Source: Caldithrix sp. RBG_13_44_9
GTDB lineage: Bacteria; Calditrichota; Calditrichia; RBG-13-44-9
Assembly: GCA_001771055.1 (NCBI GenBank)
Contig: MESS01000022.1
Location: forward strand, 35,138 to 54,116
Length of the DNA stretch: 18,979 nucleotides
Direction: 5' to 3'
In this document: positions 1 to 7,738 of the stretch, one piece after another
Position numbering within the stretch: the first letter of the stretch is position 1
Layout of the letters: the number at the start of each line of letters is the position of its first letter
The notes under the pieces: model-generated
Seen by the model: the letters and a program-made list of their open reading frames with translations, nothing else
The model's database searches: none
Told to the model about the DNA's origin: nothing
Program-made: the position numbers and the translations under genes

Positions 1-884
1 AAAAGCAGCTGTTCGCGCAGCTCACTCTCACCAAAGATGGTGCTGCCTTCGAATGTTACTTCACCGAAATAATATCTTTGACCCTCCGATATGTATAAAT
101 CAATAAACATGTCCTTCTTGTCTTCGCTGTAATAGAGGGAGTCCTTTTCAAATTCCGCATCCCGGAATCCTTTTTTCCGGCAAAAGGCCAATATTTTGGT
201 CAGATCTTCCTGATATTTTTTTTCATTAAAATCGGCTCCCCGCCACCAGCGGTCCTCCTTGACACCTTTTAGTTGTTTTTTTAATTCTTTTTCCACCAGG
301 AATTTATTGCCGAATATCCGGATTCGCTTGATCTGGACTTTTTTGCCTTCCTCTATTTTAATCTCCGCCAGGACGGTATGTTTATCGCGGTACAGGGTAT
401 CGATGGTAACCTCAGCTAGCAAATATCCCTCTTCTTTGTACTTATTCAACAGGTTACGCCGGCCTTTGTACATTTTAAAAGGAGTTAGGACCATTCCTTT
501 ATAAAACTGCAGTTCGGTATCGATATCCTTTTTTTTCAGCTTGTCATTCCCCTCTACTACCCAGCCGTCTAAGCGTGGAAATTCGGTTAACTGGATGAGC
601 AAATCCAGCCCGGCATAGGTCTGGCGTTCGACCAGGATTTTTACATCGGAGAATAATTTCAAGGCCCAAAGATTTTTTATGGCTTTTTGAATATCTTCGC
701 TGGTGATCTCTTTACCGGCCCGCAACCCGGAATTTATCAGAATGATTGATGAGTCCGCCTTCTCATTCCCTTCAACCCGGATCTCCCGGATGGTAAATTT
801 TTGTGGCTGACTTATTCCGACATTGGAGAAAATCAGCAGGAATGAAAGGGCGGTTAAAATTTTAAGAGCTTTACTCATAATCAT
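1..884 (-). CDS. bamA: BamA-family outer membrane protein assembly factor, N-terminal part (runs off the window)
   Basis: BamA is the outer-membrane barrel that folds and inserts other beta-barrel proteins; its periplasmic POTRA domains receive clients. Only the first 294 codons are visible, with no stop before the left edge. The protein begins with a signal peptide (MIMSKALKILTALSFLLIFS, then a likely cleavage near ISQP). It continues with repeated POTRA units, each with the typical V-x-G-N start: roughly residues 29-103 (IREIRVEGNEKAD), 104-182 (GWVVEGNDKLKKKDI), 183-265 (IKRIRIFGNKFLVEKELKK) and a fourth beginning about 266 (FGEVTFEGS). The barrel lies outside the window. The start is ATG at 884 or the second ATG at 878; neither has a convincing Shine-Dalgarno site, so translation may depend on tamB, which ends 56 bases upstream on the same strand. 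TamA also carries POTRA domains, but the number of repeats favours BamA. Confidence 0.93.
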   Translation of the reverse strand, partial: MIMSKALKILTALSFLLIFSNVGISQPQKFTIREIRVEGNEKADSSIILINSGLRAGKEITSEDIQKAIKNLWALKLFSDVKILVERQTYAGLDLLIQLTEFPRLDGWVVEGNDKLKKKDIDTELQFYKGMVLTPFKMYKGRRNLLNKYKEEGYLLAEVTIDTLYRDKHTVLAEIKIEEGKKVQIKRIRIFGNKFLVEKELKKQLKGVKEDRWWRGADFNEKKYQEDLTKILAFCRKKGFRDAEFEKDSLYYSEDKKDMFIDLYISEGQRYYFGEVTFEGSTIFGESELREQLL

Positions 885-940
885 TATAAAATATTATAAA
901 ATAGGGTCATAAACTTAATTTTCCCTAAAGGGTGATGCAA

Positions 941-3900
941 TTAAAAATTAAATGAGTGCTTGAAGCGAATCCGGAAATCCTGCATAGCATCCTGTTTATA
1001 AAATTTAGGATCTAGGTACAATTTATCATACTCAAATTCCAACAGCAGGTTCTGCAGTAACCGATATTCCAGCCCAAAGCGGTGGTTCAAACCAAATTTA
1101 GGTTCATCATAAACGGACACTAGCTGTCCGGAATAGCTGAAATAAATATCTTTAAATACATATTTTCCTAGAGTGATTTCCGTGCTCTGTAATAGCATCA
1201 TAGCCGGATCAAAACTAGTGTTATAATTATAACGCATGTAACTGCTTTCCGGTAAATATTTCCAGCGGGGTTGCAGGCTGTAATAGAATAAATTAGAGGT
1301 AAGTTGCAGACTGAGACGGACATAATCCAATCCCAGGCCCCGCTCTATTTTTCGCTCCAGCGGCCGGACCAGCGGCCGGATCAGCAGATTTTCTGTGAGA
1401 GTAACCCCGATATCACTGGCTTTATTGGAAATGTTCTCCACCGAATAACCCAGGTAGGCCAGAACATTTTCCTGAGTTTCCCCTATGGTAGGATCGCTCG
1501 AGACCAGCTTGAACCGGAAATCCTCCCAGCGGCCGCGGGACATTTCCTGTTTTGTCTCCGGATTAATGGCATAGAGTACCAGATAAATATCGCGGGGAAA
1601 ATTAGTGGAATCGCGGACGGTGGTCCAGGCCCGGCCGTATACTTCCGGAAATAATTCAAATTTATTGAAAATTGCTCCAAACCGCTCCACCCGGAAGTTC
1701 ATATCCAGATATTCAACCCTTCCCCGGCTGGATTCAATACTTCCTCCAACCCGGAAACTTTCATCAGAAAGGCGACCGGAAAATTCCAGGCCCTCCGAGA
1801 CGTTATCAATATTCAGATCAAGGTATACCTGATCAATGACGGCAGGGATATCAACAAAATAGCGGTTTCCAACGCCGGCTGCGGTTTTCACATCCCAATT
1901 GATGTTCATCAGAAAATCCAGTACTTTGTCGTCTTCAGGAGTGGAAACGACTGTTGGATCTACTAAAAACGGAAAAGTTACCCGGCTTTCATTAAGAATT
2001 ACTTTTCCCCGTACCTGCGGCTTCTCGACCGGTCCTGAAAAGTAAAATTTTTCGCCGTTTTGCTGGCCTTCGGTGGCGAAGAAACCAATATCCCCTGGAT
2101 TCATCAGACCGGGAATGGAAAGTGGTATTCCGCGTTGATCGGTTTCCAGAACCAGAACTCCAAAATTCAGACCAAAATCTTCAAAATCCCAGGGCGCCAG
2201 GTTTGAATTATTCACCATGACGCTATCCAGGTTATAGATCTGAACAAAACGATTTTCCAGATTACCTTCAATATTGCGGATATTGATGAACGACTCCCCT
2301 CTTTTCAGCTCAATATCGGCTTTAATATCCCTTAAGGGTGGAATAACCGACTCAAAGTTCAGACTGCCATTATATATGAGCAGGCGTCCAGATTCAATTT
2401 TTATATTTTCCCGGCTGCCTGCAAAATCCAGAAGAAGTTCACCCAAACAGTTTGGCTTCTGAAAGTAAGGTAAAATACTGGGTAGTTCTGCCAGAATATT
2501 ACCCTGGGCTTGCAGTCGTAATCGCAGAGGGAGAGTGGAAATAACCGGCATGATTCCGGTTATTTCGACCTGGTAGTCTTTTTTATCAGCATATTCTAAT
2601 TTGTTGATCCGGAAAAAATGCTGGTTCAATTTAAGAAGTGATGAGGAAGGCGGGATAGAATCTTCAAACATGACATTTAAATGGTGAAACTCACGCTTAT
2701 TAAGAATGCCATTGGACATGGTGATTGAACCGGAGATATAGGGATGCCGGGAATTCCCGGAAATTTTCAGCTCATAATTCATGGCTCCCTTGATAAGTTC
2801 CGGATTCTGTAGGAGGGTAGAAGCGATAAAATTACTCTCAAAATTTTCTCCCCGGCAGGCTGCTTCCAGTTTATCGTTCAGGATATCCCAAAGTAAACCA
2901 ACCTCGATCACCGGCCGGTTGTTATACTTTACATTGGCTTGCTCCAGACGGAGATAGGATGGCTGGTATTCACCCTTAAGAGCAGCAGAATAATATCCAT
3001 TATTATTGATAATGAAATTCTCCCCGGCCATATCGAATTGGACCGCGGGTTGATCGGTGGTTCCGCTAATCAGGATTGTGCCAAAAAGGTTGCCTTCGGT
3101 TATGGCCCGGCTTAATTGCGGGAACCTGCCCAGATGGGAGGTTATGGGAAATTTGATAAACTCCAGCTTACCATCCAGGGTGGAATGATCGGTCTTTTTT
3201 ATTTTCAGGTTTCCCTTTAACATTCCCGAGGCATTTACCGCCAGGTTTAGGAAATCACTCCTGTTTTCCAGATTCAGATTTCCCTTGATCATTTCCGGTT
3301 GAGTATGAAATGTAAATTGGCCTTTGAATTTTAAATCGGGTTCGATCAGATTCACGGCATTGCCCACAAAAGTAAAGACCGCCTCCTTTGTCAGCCGGTT
3401 GTAAAAATTAACTTTAGTGGTAGGGAAATTCACCGGACCTGAAAAATAGATATCTCCTTGATATTTTTTCTTTAACCAGTAGAAAGGTTCCACGCTGCTA
3501 AGTGAATCAAAGGGTATATCCTTGACTTCCAGGATTTCAAAATCGGGCTCATCCCATAGATTTTTCACTTTAGTAGAAATTTTAAGTCCTTTGGGGAAGG
3601 AGCGGTAATTCTGGACCGTAATACGATCATCAATTAATTCATATGTAGCATGAGTGGTAAGGATACTGTCACCCTGCTGCAAAAACTGTCCATGGATGTT
3701 TCCGGTAAAAGTCAAAGTAGGAAAGTCACCTTGCATGGTAGTATAATATTCCATATCGGTTTCATTCATTCGGTCCAGGATGGGAATATCGTCTGCACCG
3801 AGCCGGCGATGACTGTTGAGGGTCAACCATATATTCATCTTATTAAAATCGATCTGTCCCCGTCCCTGATGCTGCATCCCGATGGATTGCGTTTCAATAT

Positions 3901-5095
3901 GCTGAAAGCTCCAGATTTTCTCGCTAAAGGTGAAATCCAGAGACGCCCGGTAAAAAGGGACAATACTGTAGGACAGTTGTGATGAATAAATTTTTCCGGT
4001 AATAAAAATGTGTGAGGCTGGGCCATTGATATCAACATGTCCCTGCAGCTTCCCCTGGTTGAGGAGCTCCAGAATAGGGGCGGAAATGGCCAGGTGCTTT
4101 GCTGAATAATCGTCAAAATCGATTGCGAAATATAATCCGGGTTGAAAAACAGTTCCCAGATTGCCACTGAGGACAAACCGTCCATCTTCCATTTTTCCCG
4201 ACATCGGGGAGAGAAGCATCTGCTGGTTCTTAAATTGAATTTCAAAATCATTGGTGGTTATCATCTGATCGAATAAAACCGCCTGCATATTCTGAACATA
4301 TATTTTACCGGAAAAGGTAAGGTCTTCCATCTTAAAAGATGAGGAGGTGATTTGCACAACCCCGGAAATATCCGATTCTTTGAGCGAGAATGTCTTGTTG
4401 TTCAGGAACGGGATGCTTTCAATTAGATGACCTTTTTTAATATCGCCCAGCAAATAGAGACTGTCTGCACCCAGATCAATTTCTCCAGTTAGGGTAAGAT
4501 CTTTGGAGGAAGATTCGAATAATCGGCCGCGCAGATTCAGACTCAGGCTGGAATCCGATTGCATCAGCAAATAACCATCCAGCTCTGAGACCAGCCGGGT
4601 AGTGGTCTGATAGGTTTTTCCCCAAATAATTTGACCGTCTTCAATGACCACCCGATCGATCTCAGCCAGCTTGTTCAATCCGGACAAGATTTCTGAAAGG
4701 TTGAAATTCTGGGCGGGACGGTTTTCATCAATTTCTTTTTTCTGGGTGAATATGATGATGTGGGGATTTTTTATGGTGACAGACTCGATTACCTTTAGAG
4801 GATCAAATTTGTTGTACAACAATTTATGAATACTGTAGCCAATTTGAATTTCTTCTAATTTCAGGGTATAATCATCGCGGTTGTTCCCGATCGCGATGTT
4901 ATAAAATGACATGTATCCAAATCCGAGGGAAAAATTGCTCATCGCAAATGATTCACCCAGGACTGGTTTAAGCCGTTCCTGAATAGTCTGATTGATCTCG
5001 GCCCTGATCGGAGTAAATCTCCAAACCAGATTCAAAGAGATGATGGCGGTAAAAACTATGATAAAGAAATAGAAAACCCAGGTATTTTTTTTCAT
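941..5095 (-). CDS. tamB: TamB-family (DUF490) inner membrane-anchored translocation/assembly module
   Basis: TamB-family proteins span the periplasm as a long beta-taco groove, linking inner and outer membranes; roles in barrel assembly and phospholipid transport are proposed for the family. This one has 1384 residues, slightly longer than the about 1260 of E. coli TamB. A single N-terminal membrane anchor is visible at residues 7-27 (VFYFFIIVFTAIISLNLVW). A long beta-rich AsmA/TamB-like region follows. The C-terminal DUF490 domain, roughly residues 1000-1384, carries the family's hallmark blocks ENVLAYLGYS, the IRPLVRPLERKIERGLGLD segment and LGKYVFKDIYFSYSG, and the chain ends in the aromatic-ended strand FKHSFNF. 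The gene lies directly upstream of bamA on the same strand, the arrangement common in lineages without TamA. The ATG start at 5095 has only a weak purine-rich site (GAAG). No frameshift or internal stop is seen. Confidence 0.93.
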   Translation of the reverse strand: MKKNTWVFYFFIIVFTAIISLNLVWRFTPIRAEINQTIQERLKPVLGESFAMSNFSLGFGYMSFYNIAIGNNRDDYTLKLEEIQIGYSIHKLLYNKFDPLKVIESVTIKNPHIIIFTQKKEIDENRPAQNFNLSEILSGLNKLAEIDRVVIEDGQIIWGKTYQTTTRLVSELDGYLLMQSDSSLSLNLRGRLFESSSKDLTLTGEIDLGADSLYLLGDIKKGHLIESIPFLNNKTFSLKESDISGVVQITSSSFKMEDLTFSGKIYVQNMQAVLFDQMITTNDFEIQFKNQQMLLSPMSGKMEDGRFVLSGNLGTVFQPGLYFAIDFDDYSAKHLAISAPILELLNQGKLQGHVDINGPASHIFITGKIYSSQLSYSIVPFYRASLDFTFSEKIWSFQHIETQSIGMQHQGRGQIDFNKMNIWLTLNSHRRLGADDIPILDRMNETDMEYYTTMQGDFPTLTFTGNIHGQFLQQGDSILTTHATYELIDDRITVQNYRSFPKGLKISTKVKNLWDEPDFEILEVKDIPFDSLSSVEPFYWLKKKYQGDIYFSGPVNFPTTKVNFYNRLTKEAVFTFVGNAVNLIEPDLKFKGQFTFHTQPEMIKGNLNLENRSDFLNLAVNASGMLKGNLKIKKTDHSTLDGKLEFIKFPITSHLGRFPQLSRAITEGNLFGTILISGTTDQPAVQFDMAGENFIINNNGYYSAALKGEYQPSYLRLEQANVKYNNRPVIEVGLLWDILNDKLEAACRGENFESNFIASTLLQNPELIKGAMNYELKISGNSRHPYISGSITMSNGILNKREFHHLNVMFEDSIPPSSSLLKLNQHFFRINKLEYADKKDYQVEITGIMPVISTLPLRLRLQAQGNILAELPSILPYFQKPNCLGELLLDFAGSRENIKIESGRLLIYNGSLNFESVIPPLRDIKADIELKRGESFINIRNIEGNLENRFVQIYNLDSVMVNNSNLAPWDFEDFGLNFGVLVLETDQRGIPLSIPGLMNPGDIGFFATEGQQNGEKFYFSGPVEKPQVRGKVILNESRVTFPFLVDPTVVSTPEDDKVLDFLMNINWDVKTAAGVGNRYFVDIPAVIDQVYLDLNIDNVSEGLEFSGRLSDESFRVGGSIESSRGRVEYLDMNFRVERFGAIFNKFELFPEVYGRAWTTVRDSTNFPRDIYLVLYAINPETKQEMSRGRWEDFRFKLVSSDPTIGETQENVLAYLGYSVENISNKASDIGVTLTENLLIRPLVRPLERKIERGLGLDYVRLSLQLTSNLFYYSLQPRWKYLPESSYMRYNYNTSFDPAMMLLQSTEITLGKYVFKDIYFSYSGQLVSVYDEPKFGLNHRFGLEYRLLQNLLLEFEYDKLYLDPKFYKQDAMQDFRIRFKHSFNF

Positions 5096-5132
5096 TCGCC
5101 GGTTACTTCAATCAAAAATGAGATCTTGCCAA

Positions 5133-5146
5133 TAAAACATGTTTTA
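5133..5146. promoter_or_regulatory. Perfect 14-bp palindrome upstream of tamB
   Basis: TAAAACATGTTTTA is a perfect palindrome centred about 45 bases before the tamB start. Its size and position fit a dimeric regulator site or a promoter-proximal operator. AT-rich palindromes of this length also arise by chance, so the functional call is weak. Confidence 0.3.
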
Positions 5147-5477
5147 ATCGTCTGGAAAAGACTTTTCGTTCCCAATTATTTTAAATTTTTCAGGAACCCA
5201 TTGGTATTTATAAACCTCTAATTTAAGTGATAAGGTAATTTTATCAAAATGTATCATAAATATTCTGCAATTATTCTGCAGTCATTTCCCTCATATCTAA
5301 TTATTTACCAGCTGTTTCCGCTATTCGAACATTAAAGGATTAAAACCCGGCAGTTATCATGGCCCTGCTGGGAACTGTCTGCTCTTACCAATAAAATGAT
5401 CAGCAATTCAAGCCAATTATTACTCTGAGCAATACTCGAATTTACAGCGTTAAGTTGCGATTTTCGCATTTTTTTTC

Positions 5478-5553
5478 TATCCAGTCAGTTGTCTAAAAAC
5501 AGGATACGAGTGTCGAAATTATAACCACTTTTTAGCCTGCTTCAGACTGGATA
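5478..5553. repeat. Nested inverted repeat upstream of the FlhG-like gene
   Basis: Outer arms TATCCAGTC (5478-5486) and GACTGGATA (5545-5553) are perfect 9-bp inverted copies. Inside them, CTAAAAA (5493-5499) and TTTTTAG (5529-5535) form a second perfect 7-bp pair in the same nested order, around a 29-base centre. The element lies about 95-170 bases upstream of the sigma-54 promoter match, the usual distance for enhancer sites of sigma-54 activators. It could instead fold as an RNA hairpin or be a paired operator. No T-run follows that would make it an obvious terminator. Confidence 0.45.
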
Positions 5554-5644
5554 AAATTATAAGCCTTCTTGGTGTAATTCCCTAATCATATTATTATCAA
5601 TAAGTTATAAATCTGCACTTTTTATTTGCCGCTCTGGATTTATG

Positions 5645-5659
5645 TGGCATATAACTTGC
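5645..5659 (+). promoter_or_regulatory. Candidate sigma-54 (RpoN) -24/-12 promoter for the FlhG-like/sigma factor block
   Basis: TGGCAT-ATAAC-TTGC matches the sigma-54 consensus TGGCAC-N5-TTGC with one mismatch and has the required GG-N10-GC spacing (GG at 5646-5647, GC at 5658-5659). Transcription would begin near 5671, about 260 bases before the preferred start codon. Sigma-54 control of mid-level flagellar genes is well known in many bacteria, so the context fits. The site lies inside the longest open frame, which argues that translation starts further downstream. No sigma-54 activator gene is in the window. Confidence 0.5.
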
Positions 5660-5931
5660 GACTTCTCCCATTGCTCAGGCAGTACTCGAATATTAAAATA
5701 GTAAACGGTACAACAGATTATTCTATGATTTATCACGGTCGATTAGCAGCATTTTCTTTTCTGAACCTGATGGGCATTTTAATGTTTAGCAGTGCGGTTT
5801 ATGGTGCGGTGACAATCAAGTTTGCGGATCAGAAGATTATGGAAAGAGACAGAAAAGATACGATCATAAGAGTTCTCCGTGATAATGAGCAGAAAAGTAG
5901 CTATCTATTTCAAGGGAGTGAAAATAGAATC

Positions 5932-6780
5932 ATGAAGGATCATGAAAAAGTTTGCCTGGATAAGAAGCAATCGCGCCTACAAAATTTATTTCTGCCACTT
6001 CAACAGGAGTGTAACGGTCTGGCATTTTTCAGCAGCCATGCCGGTGCCGGAAAAACTTTTCTCAGCCTCAGCCTGGCCCAGACCCTCGCTCATTTGGGCC
6101 ACCCGGTTTTGCTGCTCGATCTGGCTGACAATGAGTCAAGTCTGAAGTCTTTGCTTCATCCCGTCTCCACTATTTCAGCGGATGATCTGGTCTTAAATCC
6201 CCAATCTGCCCTGCTGTCTGAGATTATAACTCTGGATAATTATTTTGATTTTCTGGGCTTTACTTTTTCTCAACCCAGAACTATCCCAATGGAGCGCTAT
6301 TTCATCCAGAATCTTTTGAAACAATTGTCTGAGCATAACAATCACTATGATTTCCTCATTTTTGACACTCCTGCCGGAATGAGTGAGCTTAATCTAGCTT
6401 TATTGAAGACCAGAACCTCAGGTATCTTTGTGAGCACGGCCGATGCCGAAGCCTTGTTTGATACTTATACCATGCTGAAGGCGGTCTATCCCCATCTATC
6501 CAGACCCGATATTCACCTTATTATCAACCGGGTTCTGGATGTTCAAAGCGGCGAAGAAGCCCATCAGAACCTGCAATATGCTTTGCATCATTTCCTTAAC
6601 CAGGATATAAAGCTGCTGGCGATGGTTCCGCTGGACGGGGAGTTTCAATTTACCGGATTGCAATCGCCGCCATTTCCCTTCTCTTCACCCGCGCTGATAA
6701 AAATCCAGCAAATTGCCAGATCACTGGCAGGTGATCAACCGGTAAGTCTAAAAGCTTCTTCACTGATACCCCAGAAATAA
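5932..6780 (+). CDS. flhG: FlhG/FleN (YlxH)-like MinD/ParA-family ATPase with altered P-loop
   Basis: FlhG proteins are membrane-cycling MinD-type ATPases that set flagellar number and placement, usually by stimulating the FlhF GTPase. From ATG 5932 the protein has 282 residues, typical for the family, and its N-terminus holds an activator-helix-like KKQSRLQNLF (compare DQAxxLR). The P-loop is SSHAGAGKT (residues 34-42), VLLLDLADN at 59-67, FLIFDTPAGMSELNLALL at 141-158, FVSTADAEALFDTYTMLK at 166-183, and HLIINRVLDVQSGEEA at 195-210. The fold is clear, but the signature lysine of the deviant Walker A motif is His36 and the usual DADLGLANVD switch is not conserved. The frame stays open to 5611, allowing an N-terminal extension; 5932 is preferred for family length and for GGGAG at 5914-5918, although that spacing is long. 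The sigma factor gene downstream supports FlhG rather than MinD. Confidence 0.82.
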   Translation: MKDHEKVCLDKKQSRLQNLFLPLQQECNGLAFFSSHAGAGKTFLSLSLAQTLAHLGHPVLLLDLADNESSLKSLLHPVSTISADDLVLNPQSALLSEIITLDNYFDFLGFTFSQPRTIPMERYFIQNLLKQLSEHNNHYDFLIFDTPAGMSELNLALLKTRTSGIFVSTADAEALFDTYTMLKAVYPHLSRPDIHLIINRVLDVQSGEEAHQNLQYALHHFLNQDIKLLAMVPLDGEFQFTGLQSPPFPFSSPALIKIQQIARSLAGDQPVSLKASSLIPQK

Positions 6781-6796
6781 CCGGCAGGTGAATCGT

Positions 6797-6925
6797 ATGA
6801 TCCATAAAAATAACAACTTGAAGTTAAATCACCGTAATCGTCAGCCGTTAATCAGAAAAATGAGAAAAAACCGAGTGAGTTCTTTACCATTCCGAAATTC
6901 GATTACCAAAATGGAGGCCAAGTAG
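6797..6925 (+). CDS. Small basic protein (42 aa), possibly coupled to the sigma factor gene
   Basis: This short frame fills the gap between the FlhG-like gene and the sigma factor gene. It has ATG at 6797, preceded five bases earlier by AGGTGA, a good match to the anti-Shine-Dalgarno sequence, and it ends in TAG at 6923-6925, three bases before the sigma factor ATG. Its own 3' end contains the sigma factor's GGAGG. The product is strongly basic: six Lys and six Arg, several His and Asn, and a single Glu. It has no Cys and no membrane segment. I do not recognise a family. It could be a real small protein, a leader peptide coupling translation to the sigma factor, or a chance frame. It is not like FlgM, which is longer and not this basic. 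Confidence 0.45.
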   Translation: MIHKNNNLKLNHRNRQPLIRKMRKNRVSSLPFRNSITKMEAK

Positions 6926-6928
6926 AAC

Positions 6929-7684
6929 ATGAAAAAACAAATTGAACCGTTGTGGCAAGGGTATTTCAAAAAAAAGGATCCGGAGCTTCGGAACCGGCTA
7001 ATGCAGAAATATCTGGGAGTAGTGCATTATGTAGTCAGTAAGCTGTTCAAATCGATTCCCAGTTATGTGGAGCGGGATGACTTGGTAAATATTGGAGTGA
7101 TTGGTTTGGGAGAAGCCCTGGACCGTTTTAATCCCTACTTCGGAATAAAATTCGAAACCTATGCAATCCCCCGGGTGAAAGGGGCTATCATTGATGAATT
7201 GAGAAAACAGGACTGGATACCGCGCTCGCTGCGTTCCAAGTCTAATCAGATCCGGCGGGTGGTGGAAGATCTGGAGCAGGTCTACCGTGGAGAAGTTGCC
7301 TCTCAGCAGGTGGCACAACATCTGGGAATCAGTGAGACTGAATACCAGCACTGGCAGTCACAGGTAAATCGTACCAATCTGGTCTCACTGGATAAACCTA
7401 ATCAGAATTTTGATGAACACAATCTTTATGATGTAGTGGAGGATGAAACCAATGTCAACGCCCTGGCGGAGATGGAAGATGAGGAAATGAAAAAAATACT
7501 GGTCAAGGTGATAAAAAAACTGCCGGAAAAAGCCCGTCTGGCCATCACTCTCTATTACTTTGAACACCTGACCTTCAAGGAAATCGGGAAAATTCTGAAT
7601 GTCTCGGAATCAAGAATTTCCCAGATCCATAGTGAAACTACCGAAAGAATGCGGAAAATGATTTTGCAGGAGCTGAACGTGTAA
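6929..7684 (+). CDS. fliA: FliA/WhiG-family (sigma-28 type) RNA polymerase sigma factor
   Basis: Group 3 sigma factors of this type direct RNA polymerase to late flagellar and chemotaxis promoters. The 251-residue length is typical. Region 2 covers about residues 25-95, including ERDDLVNIGVIGLGEALDRF and KFETYAIPRVKGAIIDELRK; the sequence DWIPRSLR is a hallmark of the family. Region 3 lies at about 105-175. Region 4 with its helix-turn-helix lies at about 195-243 (LPEKARLAITLYY, then LTFKEIGKILNVSESRISQI). The start is ATG 6929, with GGAGG eleven bases upstream inside the end of the 42-codon frame. A sporulation or WhiG-type role is possible, but the FlhG-like neighbour makes motility the likeliest function. 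No FlgM anti-sigma factor and no convincing sigma-28 promoter are seen in the window. Confidence 0.92.
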   Translation: MKKQIEPLWQGYFKKKDPELRNRLMQKYLGVVHYVVSKLFKSIPSYVERDDLVNIGVIGLGEALDRFNPYFGIKFETYAIPRVKGAIIDELRKQDWIPRSLRSKSNQIRRVVEDLEQVYRGEVASQQVAQHLGISETEYQHWQSQVNRTNLVSLDKPNQNFDEHNLYDVVEDETNVNALAEMEDEEMKKILVKVIKKLPEKARLAITLYYFEHLTFKEIGKILNVSESRISQIHSETTERMRKMILQELNV

Positions 7685-7738
7685 GAAATGACTGACATCC
7701 CCTGAAATAATTATAAAGACATCAAGGATTGAGGGAAT

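Larger units (their letters stand above)
5096..5931. other. Long divergent intergenic region between tamB and the FlhG-like gene
   Basis: About 836 bases separate two divergent genes if the FlhG-like gene starts at 5932. The region contains a 14-bp palindrome near tamB, an imperfect inverted repeat CCCGGCAG/CTGCTGGG (5346-5353 and 5365-5372), a nested inverted repeat (5478-5553) and a sigma-54-type promoter match (5645-5659). A plus-strand frame is open from 5611 into the FlhG-like gene, but its upstream part has no good start or ribosome binding site. Three loosely similar TAnTCGAA motifs occur at about 5323, 5433 and 5681; I do not know whether they matter. No RNA gene or mobile element is recognised. 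Confidence 0.6.

Noticed and set aside
259..504. Plus-strand open frame of 81 codons
   Set aside because: It lies opposite the BamA POTRA coding region, whose translation is clearly conserved; it is a shadow frame.
5626..5931. Use of TTG 5626 as the start of the FlhG-like gene
   Set aside because: There is no ribosome binding site, the putative sigma-54 promoter would lie inside the coding sequence, and the extra 102 residues have no counterpart in FlhG proteins.
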